Assembly: GCA_016871475.1 (NCBI GenBank)
Contig: VHDG01000288.1
Span: forward strand, 1-5,727
Direction: 5' to 3'
DNA length: 5,727 nt
Source of the DNA: Verrucomicrobiota bacterium
GTDB lineage: Bacteria > Verrucomicrobiota > Verrucomicrobiia > Limisphaerales > UBA11320
Shown here: positions 1 to 4,884 of the stretch, one piece after another
Position numbering within the stretch: position 1 is the stretch's first letter
Layout of the letters: each line of letters starts with the position of its first letter
Program-made: the position numbers and the translations under genes
Notes under the pieces: model-generated
Told to the model about the DNA's origin: nothing
The model's database searches: none
The model's input: only the letters and a program-made list of their open reading frames with translations

Positions 1-335
1 CGACCAGGCCACTCAAAAGCCTGAGTGACACTTGCTGCCCATGCCACGCCTTCTTCATGAAGTCCGTTACCGCGCACTGACTTTCGACCTGCCTCCCCCG
101 ACACCTCGGGAGGAGGCCTGAGCCCGGCCTGCTTCCGGAGACTCCGCGCAACTTCGAGCTCGGCAAGAAACCAGCGTCCCTCAGGATTGCGGTCCAACGC
201 TTCCCGGGTGATGGCCTCCAAACCCACCGGTTGCGGAGAATTGGGCAGGGCTTCGCCCCATGCCGTCGCAGCAGCGGATGTCAGGACAAACCCAAGCACG
301 ACCTTCAACTTCGAGAACAAGAGAAATGGTTTCAT
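1..335 (-). CDS. TolC/CzcC-family outer membrane efflux protein, N-terminal part (3' end beyond the window)
   Basis: The frame runs from an ATG at 335 down to base 1 without a stop, giving the first 111 residues of a protein that continues off the left edge. Residues 1-28 form a signal peptide: MK start, hydrophobic core around 11-24, Ala-rich end. Residues 41-83 follow the start of the outer membrane efflux (OEP/TolC) domain as seen in CzcC/CusC proteins: AITREALDRNPE, then a helix with AELEVARSLRKQAGL, then PPPEVSGEAG. Residues 105-111 read QAFEWPG, the usual 'Q.fEwpGKR' site of CzcC-like proteins. Members form the outer membrane channel of tripartite RND exporters; the CzcC branch serves metal efflux, which fits the Cys-rich gene 117 bp upstream on the same strand. 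No strong ribosome binding site is seen. An in-frame GTG at 350 is a possible alternative start, directly after a stop codon. Full-length relatives have roughly 400-450 residues, so about three quarters is missing. Confidence 0.82.
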   Translation of the reverse strand, partial: MKPFLLFSKLKVVLGFVLTSAAATAWGEALPNSPQPVGLEAITREALDRNPEGRWFLAELEVARSLRKQAGLRPPPEVSGEAGRKSVRGNGLHEEGVAWAASVTQAFEWPG

Positions 336-452
336 TCGATGTGTGAGCACCTATGCCCACGAGAACACTTCCAGCTGACTGAGTGAAAAGCCCGTCGAAG
401 GAGCGGTTTCTTTGAAACAGCGGGTCCGAGGGCGGCCGGTTAGCCTGTGAAT

Positions 453-857
453 TCAGGCTGGGTGCTGCGAGGATGGAGCTCGAGCAGGATAAGACGAGGT
501 CTGGAGAACCCCGAAGGAAGAGAGGAGAGGTGGAGATTCTCCTGGGAATCGTGGAGAAAAAGCGTGGAACGAAATTCTCTTCTCAGCCCACTCCTGCTGC
601 TCTGGGGTTAGAAACGGACAACCTGCATCAGGGAGAGGCGTGCGTGTGGTTTCCTCATTCTTGAACAGCGAGGATTCGAGCTTGCAACACGCGCTCTCTG
701 CATCGTGTCTGGGCTCTTGATCACACTGATCACAGGATGTGCAGGACGCGCACGCCAGGAACTTGAGAGGCGAGAATCTTTCCCACAGGCAATGGTTCAT
801 GGCGACCAGCCAGTAGATGACCAGAAGCGGAATCCATATGACCCGTAGTCGGTTCAC
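453..857 (-). CDS. small membrane-anchored Cys-rich protein, putative metal-binding, upstream of the efflux gene
   Basis: This is a 134-residue protein with a GTG start. I do not recognise a named family. Residues 5-20 (RVIWIPLLVIYWLVAM) form one hydrophobic helix after a short basic N-terminus, so it is a signal anchor or signal peptide exporting the rest. Right after it come N21-H22-C23, then a regularly spaced cluster C36-x2-C39-x2-C42-x2-C45, a C57-C58 pair and C80. Two His (H51, H98) lie nearby, and the C-terminus is Pro/Ser-rich and probably disordered. The Cys cluster and the following TolC/CzcC-type gene suggest a periplasmic metal-binding or metal-sensing role at the head of an RND metal-efflux operon; this is inference. 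The gap to the next gene is 117 bp, so co-transcription is likely but not proven. The start is uncertain: no good ribosome binding site precedes GTG 857, and the next in-frame ATG (800) would remove the hydrophobic segment. Confidence 0.68.
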   Translation of the reverse strand: MNRLRVIWIPLLVIYWLVAMNHCLWERFSPLKFLACASCTSCDQCDQEPRHDAESACCKLESSLFKNEETTRTPLPDAGCPFLTPEQQEWAEKRISFHAFSPRFPGESPPLLSSFGVLQTSSYPARAPSSQHPA

Positions 858-1222
858 GAGGTGGAACCTATTCTCGCGGCAGGGTTCGCCAAGAAAAAAA
901 CACGTTGTGATTGCAGGGAATTGCGCCCGTGGTGTCTCCCCGGAACGGAGGTTGAACCTCGTTGAGATGCTCCGTGACGCGGGTCAGTCCGGCGAGGTAC
1001 GACTCGAGTTTCCGGCCCGCGGGGCAAAAGCCACCGAAAAAACCCCGAGGATGGGGGTGACAACCTGGAAGATGGGGGCGCGGTATGAAATAAGCGGGCT
1101 GGGTGGAAGGGAACCCACCACAAAGGCTGAAAATGGGCGACGTGACTCATGATGGCCGGCTGGCAAAGGATTGCCCGAGGTCAATATCGACCGCATTTAC
1201 CCTCGCTTTACCGCTTCAAATA
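858..1222. other. divergent intergenic region, no convincing gene
   Basis: About 365 bp separate the divergent Cys-rich gene (minus) and the DUF1444-like gene (plus), or less if the latter starts upstream. Open frames exist on both strands, but their products are Arg/Pro-rich and low in hydrophobic core residues, as expected of out-of-frame GC-rich DNA. Visible structure: an inverted repeat ACGGAG (945-950) / CTCCGT (970-975), with a smaller GAGG/CCTC hairpin at 948-960 inside it; a direct repeat GATGGGGG at 1050-1057 and 1071-1078; and a run of seven T on the minus strand (894-900), about 40 bases upstream of the Cys-rich gene. Promoters for both flanking genes must lie here, but no match to the sigma-70 consensus is good enough to call. 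Confidence 0.5.
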
Positions 1223-2059
1223 ATGCAAATGATCGCGCCGATGTTTGATTTCTTCCGCAACTGGAGAGAGCGCAAGACCGAAGCCGCATTTCAAAAGAAG
1301 GTTCTGCGCGTGCTCGCCGACGCCCTCCCTCACCGAAAATGGCACCCCGGCGGGCACCCCGAGATCATCCTGGCCGACGGCATCAGCTGCAACCTGGCCA
1401 ACCTGCGTGCCACCATCAAGAAGCTGCGTTCTTCGAAAGCGGAGGAGAAGGAGATGATCACGCGTCATGTCGCAGCCGTATTGGACAGCCTCACAAAGCT
1501 GGAGTTGGACGAACTCGATTGGCCCCAGGTCCGGGACAAGGTCAGGATTCAGCTCACTTCGGAGAGCATCCTGTCGAGTGCGCCGCTTGCTCACGTGCCC
1601 CTTGGAGGGGGATTGGTGAAGCTGGCGGTCGTGGACAGTGACGTCGCATTTCGTTACATCTCCGCCGAGGACCTTATTCGATGGAGAATCAATTGGGATG
1701 AGCTGGAAATCACCGCATGCAGCAATCTCAACGAAGCCTGCCAGGGACGAACCCAGGTTAGTTATGTCCCGGGCCCCGATCGACTGATCGCCGTTCAAAC
1801 CCTGGATGGATTCGATGCTGCGCGGATATTGATCCCTGACTTTCGCGCCTTTGTCGCATCCAAGCTGGGATCACCCTTTTTGTTTGGAGTTCCGAACCGG
1901 GACTTCCTGATCTGCTGGTCGCACGACAACAGCGAGAGTTTTCTCAAGCTGACGAGGGGACGTCTCCAGCAGGACCACAAGTCGCAGCCCTATCCGATCA
2001 GCCCGGAGGTCTTCGAGGCCAACCGGGCTCAGATCGCCCCCTGGCAACCGCGAAACTAA
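1223..2059 (+). CDS. DUF1444 (YtpQ-like) family protein
   Basis: This is a soluble protein of 278 residues from ATG 1223, close to the ~270 residues of Bacillus YtpQ. The match to YtpQ is strongest in the C-terminal half: ACSNLNEA (165-172, YtpQ AAFNLRSL), DGFDAARIL (195-203, YtpQ DGYDASRIL), and VPNRDFLICW (223-232, YtpQ VPHQDVLILA). The N-terminal half (8-110) is charged and helical, with a segment HPEIILADGISCNLANL (45-61) that fits the family's strand-turn-helix start. There is no signal peptide. The family has no established biochemical role, so none is assigned. The frame stays open upstream to a GTG at 1103, with an ATG at 1133 preceded by a weak AAGG; those extra residues do not look conserved, so 1223 (or 1229/1241) is preferred. 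The TAA stop (2057-2059) overlaps the stop of convergent pilT, leaving no intergenic terminator. It appears monocistronic. Confidence 0.72.
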   Translation: MQMIAPMFDFFRNWRERKTEAAFQKKVLRVLADALPHRKWHPGGHPEIILADGISCNLANLRATIKKLRSSKAEEKEMITRHVAAVLDSLTKLELDELDWPQVRDKVRIQLTSESILSSAPLAHVPLGGGLVKLAVVDSDVAFRYISAEDLIRWRINWDELEITACSNLNEACQGRTQVSYVPGPDRLIAVQTLDGFDAARILIPDFRAFVASKLGSPFLFGVPNRDFLICWSHDNSESFLKLTRGRLQQDHKSQPYPISPEVFEANRAQIAPWQPRN

Positions 2060-3144
2060 CCGAGGATCCGTTTTCCTTCGCTTAGGAAGATGCCCTGGAA
2101 GTTCATTTCAAGGGCCTGGGCGTTGGTCGCTTTCAACAAGGCATCCTTCTCCGCAACCTTGCCCGCCTTCACGAGCTCGAACAGCGCCTGATTGAAATTC
2201 AGCATCCCGTCGTCGGTGCCCGTCTCGATCGCCACCGCCAGCTTGTCGAGCCGGTTTTCCTCGATGAGTTTTCGGACGGTGGGAGTGTTGATCATGATCT
2301 CAATGGCAGGCGTCAGGCTTCCCGTCACCGTCGGCACCATGCGCTGGCAAATCACAGCTTGAAGTGTTCCGGCAAGCTGACGCCGGATCTGCTCGCGTTC
2401 CTCGGCCTTGAAGAAGTCAAGAATACGCGTCACCGACAGCGAAGCGTTGGTGGTGTGAAGGGTGGACAACACCAGATGGCCGGTGTCGGCAGCACTCATC
2501 GCCGCCTGGAAACTGATGGCATCCCGCATCTCGCCCACCATGATCACATCGGGATCCTGGCGCAGCACATGCTTGAGCGCGCTATGGAATGACATTGTGT
2601 CCAAACCCACCTCGCGCTGCTCGATCACCGACTGGTTATCCTCGAAAACGAATTCGATGGGATCCTCCAGAGTGACGATGTGTTTGCGGCTGTGACCATT
2701 GATGTGCTCGATCATGGCCGCGAGCGTGGTGGACTTGCCTGAACCGGTGGAACCCGCCACCAGCACGATCCCGCGCGGGGATTCGGAGATCTTCTTGATC
2801 ACAGGCAGCAGGCCAAGCTCTTCAAACCCCGGCACCTGGGTCTTCACAAAACGCATCGCAAGACACCAGGTTCCGCGTTGCTGAAAAACATTGGTTCGGA
2901 ACCGTCCCACGCCGGGAATAAAATAAGAAAAATCAACTTCCCGATCCCTGTCCAACCGCTCCCGCGCGTGCTTGGGCACGATGCTATCCACCACGTTGTC
3001 CATCCATGCGACGGTCGGCATGGGGCACTCAATGGCCACGAGGTGCCGGTTGATTCGAAAAATGACTGGCGTCTCAACCTTCAGGTGAATGTCGGATGCC
3101 CCGCCATCAACGGCGGCCTTCAAGATCTTACTGAACATTTCCAT
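2056..3144 (-). CDS. pilT: type IV pilus retraction ATPase, PilT/PilU family
   Basis: This 362-residue protein is a hexameric cytoplasmic AAA-like motor that depolymerises type IV pili at the inner membrane, driving twitching, adhesion or DNA uptake. All family boxes are present. The N-terminal PAS-like domain has GASDIHLK (15-22). The RFRTNVFQQRG arginine segment is at 81-91. Walker A is GSTGSGKSTT (131-140, K137), and the Asp box is VTLEDPIEF (157-165). Walker B is DPDVIMVGEMRD (197-208) with catalytic E205, and the His box is TGHLVLSTLHT (221-231). The retraction motif AIRNLIRE of PilT is replaced by TVRKLIEE (289-296). The C-terminus (GMLNFNQALFELVKAG, 313-328) and VGLDT at 179-183 resemble PilU, so it is a PilT/PilU-type paralogue rather than textbook PilT. 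The start is ATG 3144; ATG 3138 is equally possible. A longer open frame to 3342 was rejected because it overlaps the pilZ-like gene and lacks homology. The latter ends 28 bp upstream on the same strand, so the two probably form an operon. Confidence 0.95.
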   Translation of the reverse strand: MEMFSKILKAAVDGGASDIHLKVETPVIFRINRHLVAIECPMPTVAWMDNVVDSIVPKHARERLDRDREVDFSYFIPGVGRFRTNVFQQRGTWCLAMRFVKTQVPGFEELGLLPVIKKISESPRGIVLVAGSTGSGKSTTLAAMIEHINGHSRKHIVTLEDPIEFVFEDNQSVIEQREVGLDTMSFHSALKHVLRQDPDVIMVGEMRDAISFQAAMSAADTGHLVLSTLHTTNASLSVTRILDFFKAEEREQIRRQLAGTLQAVICQRMVPTVTGSLTPAIEIMINTPTVRKLIEENRLDKLAVAIETGTDDGMLNFNQALFELVKAGKVAEKDALLKATNAQALEMNFQGIFLSEGKRILG

Positions 3145-3172
3145 GGAACAGGAATTGAGGAGGTCAACAGGG

Positions 3173-3502
3173 CTACATGGAGTAGCCAGCAGCCGCCAGG
3201 GAATCCAGACGGGCTTTGGACTGAGGGGAAAGCTGCGTGAACACCATCGAAACTGTGTAGCCGGCATGGCGAGACCCTGCGCAGGCCACCACGATCCCAT
3301 GGGCGTGGATCCGATCGCTGTCCTGCGGAGACTCAAGCTCAACCGTCATCTCAGTCCAGGGTTGGAATTCCTGGCGGCACTTGAATTGAATGCCGTTCTT
3401 GTGAACCCGCACGCAACCTGAGGCGAGAGTCAACTTTTGACCCATGACTTGAACCAAAAATGGCCCGAAAGGGGCGAATGGATCCAGTTTGCTGGCGCTC
3501 AT
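3173..3502 (-). CDS. PilZ-domain-like protein with degenerate c-di-GMP motifs
   Basis: This is a 109-residue cytoplasmic protein with the fold signature of a PilZ domain: GCVRVHKNGIQFKC (29-42) as the first strand pair, PWTEMTVELESP (48-59), IHAHGIVVACAG (65-76), GYTVSMVFTQLS (81-92), then a terminal helix QSKARLDSLAAAG. Canonical c-di-GMP-binding PilZ domains carry RxxxR and [DN]xSxxG. Here no RxxxR precedes the barrel, and the second motif position reads R32-V-H-K-N-G37, so only the Gly is kept. It resembles the non-binding PilZ type typified by Pseudomonas PilZ, which works in pilus assembly by protein contacts; that functional parallel is inference. The ATG at 3502 has a GAGG (3508-3511) five bases upstream, one of the few plausible ribosome binding sites in the window. 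pilT follows after 28 bp, supporting a joint role in pilus control. Confidence 0.78.
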   Translation of the reverse strand: MSASKLDPFAPFGPFLVQVMGQKLTLASGCVRVHKNGIQFKCRQEFQPWTEMTVELESPQDSDRIHAHGIVVACAGSRHAGYTVSMVFTQLSPQSKARLDSLAAAGYSM

Positions 3503-3621
3503 AAATGCCTCAGCACCGTAACACAGGACTCCAAGCCGTCAATTGAGAGTCTCATTTTTGGTCAAAAATGTAGAACGAAAGGACTGTTCCTCGCTCCTCA
3601 GCCTTTGCTACACAAGCTCCC
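3503..3621. promoter_or_regulatory. divergent promoter region between the PilZ-like gene and the 411-aa envelope protein
   Basis: These 119 bp separate two divergent start codons, so they must hold both promoters unless either gene is read from further away. The base composition is more AT-rich than the flanking genes. A weak minus-strand sigma-70-like pair is TTGACG (3542-3537) and TACGGT (3520-3515), with a 16-bp spacer, upstream of the PilZ-like gene. On the plus strand TTGAGA (3543-3548) resembles a -35 box, but no good -10 follows at the right distance. The striking element is the palindrome at 3553-3570, listed separately. Confidence 0.4.
3553..3570. promoter_or_regulatory. 18-bp palindrome, candidate operator
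   Basis: CATTTTTG (3553-3560) and CAAAAATG (3563-3570) are perfect inverted repeats around a 2-bp centre (GT). The symmetry and AT-rich arms are typical of a binding site for a dimeric regulator. Its place between two divergent genes, 50 bp from the PilZ-like start and 51 bp from the envelope-protein start, would let one bound protein affect both. It could also fold as a hairpin, but the 2-base centre makes an RNA stem-loop strained. I do not recognise the regulator. Confidence 0.4.
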
Positions 3622-4857
3622 ATGCGCCGCACGAACATCGGCCACCGGATACGCCCGCCATGGGCTGCGGGAACCCTGTCCCTGGGTGGAAAGTCAGTCA
3701 TCCAAAGGCACTTCCTCTCCCTTGCCCGCTTCTTGCTCATCCTTGTGACCCCGACCTTGTTCGCCGCCGACTCTCCTGGGCAAAGCGAGTTCAAGCCAGC
3801 CCCCTCAGCTCGCATCGATCTCTACGGCCAGTTGCAAACCGGAAGCCTCTCGCAACCCACCCCGCTGGCTGGAACCCCCAGCTTCACGCGCCCGACCTGG
3901 ATGAAATCCCGGGACCAGTCCAGGGCCTGGACCGCCACCCTCCCACTCTCCACAAACACTCCGACACAGGCCGCGTTTTCCCTCATCGCCGAACGTTCCG
4001 GATCCATAACCATTTCCCTGCTCGGCCCCGTTCCCCCGAATGCGGAGAACAGACTCGTCTCTTCACCGGGAGGGGATGTGGTTTGGGAGAGTCTTGAATT
4101 GGAGGGAGCCGAGTGGATCGCCGAATCCAGAGCCCTCCTTCGGCTGCCGATCCGATCCTCCTTCCGTCAACGCTATGATCTTGTGCTCAGGGCTGATGCC
4201 CGGAAGCCATTCACTCTGAAGTTCACGGCCCGACCGGCCCAAGGCTACCAACCTGCCCCCAGCCCAACCCCACCCCTGGATACTCAACAGAACCCATCTC
4301 CCGCTGCCCCACCCGGCAGTGCAGTTCCCGTCGACCCGCCTGGCGCCATGGTCCCGACGCTCACCCACCAAAGACATTCCGAAACTTCTCCGGCCAGGTC
4401 CACCTTCGCTCGTGTTGTCGTCGTTGCCATGCTGGGGGGCGCGATGGGCTTCTTCGGCCTCCTGTTGTTTCTTCCACCCCGATTCACGCTGCAATCATCG
4501 AGTGTCCAAGTGTTCCAACCAAACCAACCCCCGCGTGCCTCCGCCAAGCAGGACACAGCGACGCTTGCCCGGGAGATGCGTGAGAGAGTCGTCGCACGCC
4601 TGCTCCAATCCCGCCAGGAATCAGACTCCCTCCAGCAACAGGCCGCGCAAGACCTGGCCGAACTGGAACGCCGACTTGAGCTGCTCAAGACTCCCCTGCA
4701 GGAACGCCTCCGTGCCTATGAAAGTCGGATCGGAGGACTTGAAGCCCAGCTCGGACGAATGGGCGAGCAGAACAAGAAGCTTATCCTGGCGAAGATCGAA
4801 GCCACTCGCCAAAAACTCCTGGAGAGCTCCGCTGTGAAATCAGAAGAGCTCAATTAG
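3622..4857 (+). CDS. hypothetical envelope protein: signal sequence, Pro-rich linker, one transmembrane helix, C-terminal coiled coil
   Basis: This 411-residue protein belongs to no family I recognise. Residues 1-30 are basic, followed by a hydrophobic core FLSLARFLLILVTPTLF (31-47) and an A-A-D site at 48-50, which looks like a signal peptide with a long n-region or an uncleaved anchor. Residues 60-205 are rich in alternating polar/hydrophobic stretches and probably beta. Residues 206-245 form a Pro/Ala/Ser-rich linker. RVVVVAMLGGAMGFFGLLLF (264-283) is a transmembrane helix. Residues 310-405 are highly charged, Gln/Glu/Arg/Leu-rich with heptad-like spacing, a likely coiled coil. With a cleaved signal the coil would be cytoplasmic, but several Arg/His sit just before the helix (251-264) and few after it, which argues the other way, so the topology is unsettled. 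No ribosome binding site precedes ATG 3622 and no later in-frame ATG precedes the hydrophobic core. It is divergent from the PilZ-like/pilT pair; a pilus link is possible but unproven. Confidence 0.7.
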   Translation: MRRTNIGHRIRPPWAAGTLSLGGKSVIQRHFLSLARFLLILVTPTLFAADSPGQSEFKPAPSARIDLYGQLQTGSLSQPTPLAGTPSFTRPTWMKSRDQSRAWTATLPLSTNTPTQAAFSLIAERSGSITISLLGPVPPNAENRLVSSPGGDVVWESLELEGAEWIAESRALLRLPIRSSFRQRYDLVLRADARKPFTLKFTARPAQGYQPAPSPTPPLDTQQNPSPAAPPGSAVPVDPPGAMVPTLTHQRHSETSPARSTFARVVVVAMLGGAMGFFGLLLFLPPRFTLQSSSVQVFQPNQPPRASAKQDTATLAREMRERVVARLLQSRQESDSLQQQAAQDLAELERRLELLKTPLQERLRAYESRIGGLEAQLGRMGEQNKKLILAKIEATRQKLLESSAVKSEELN

Positions 4858-4884
4858 CCGAGGATTAGCCATCGCTCCGGCTAA
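4854..4884. terminator. inverted repeat between convergent genes, possible bidirectional terminator
   Basis: TTAGCCG (4854-4860) pairs perfectly with CGGCTAA (4878-4884). A second TTAGCC (4865-4870) can pair with GGCTAA (4879-4884) over an 8-base loop, so two alternative stems share the right arm. The stop codon of the envelope protein (4855-4857) lies in the left arm and the stop of the NHL protein (4883-4881) in the right arm. Neither side has a U-tract, so it does not meet the classical intrinsic-terminator pattern. The position between tail-to-tail genes is the main support. Confidence 0.38.

Noticed and set aside
406..418. Small hairpin GTTTC-TTT-GAAAC between the Cys-rich and efflux genes
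   Set aside because: A 5-bp AT-rich stem with a 3-base loop and no U-tract is too weak to call as a terminator or attenuator.
1050..1078. Direct repeat GATGGGGG, two copies 21 bases apart
   Set aside because: Two short G-rich copies in GC-rich DNA are not enough to claim a repeat element or G-quadruplex.
854..1150. Minus-strand open frame of 98 residues in the intergenic region
   Set aside because: The product is Arg/Pro/His-rich without domains or a signal peptide, as expected from noncoding GC-rich DNA.
817..1152. Plus-strand open frame of 111 residues overlapping the start of the Cys-rich gene
   Set aside because: It has unusual basic composition and no recognisable motif, and overlaps a better-supported gene on the other strand.
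1208..1798. Minus-strand open frame of 196 residues
   Set aside because: It lies inside the DUF1444-like gene; the plus-strand product carries the family motifs, the minus-strand one none.
2057..2067. Near-identical TA(A/G)CCGAGGAT after two plus-strand stop codons (2057-2067 and 4855-4865)
   Set aside because: The first copy is also coding sequence for the pilT C-terminus, and a 10/11 match over 11 bases at only two places can arise by chance.
3145..3342. N-terminal extension of pilT in its open frame up to 3342
   Set aside because: The extra 66 residues overlap the PilZ-like gene in another frame, are Trp/Ser/Pro-rich, and do not resemble PilT, whose homology starts at about 3144.
3543..4097. 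Plus-strand open frame of 184 residues overlapping the envelope protein
   Set aside because: It is a frame shadow rich in Pro, His and Arg, while the 411-aa frame shows signal, transmembrane and coiled-coil structure.
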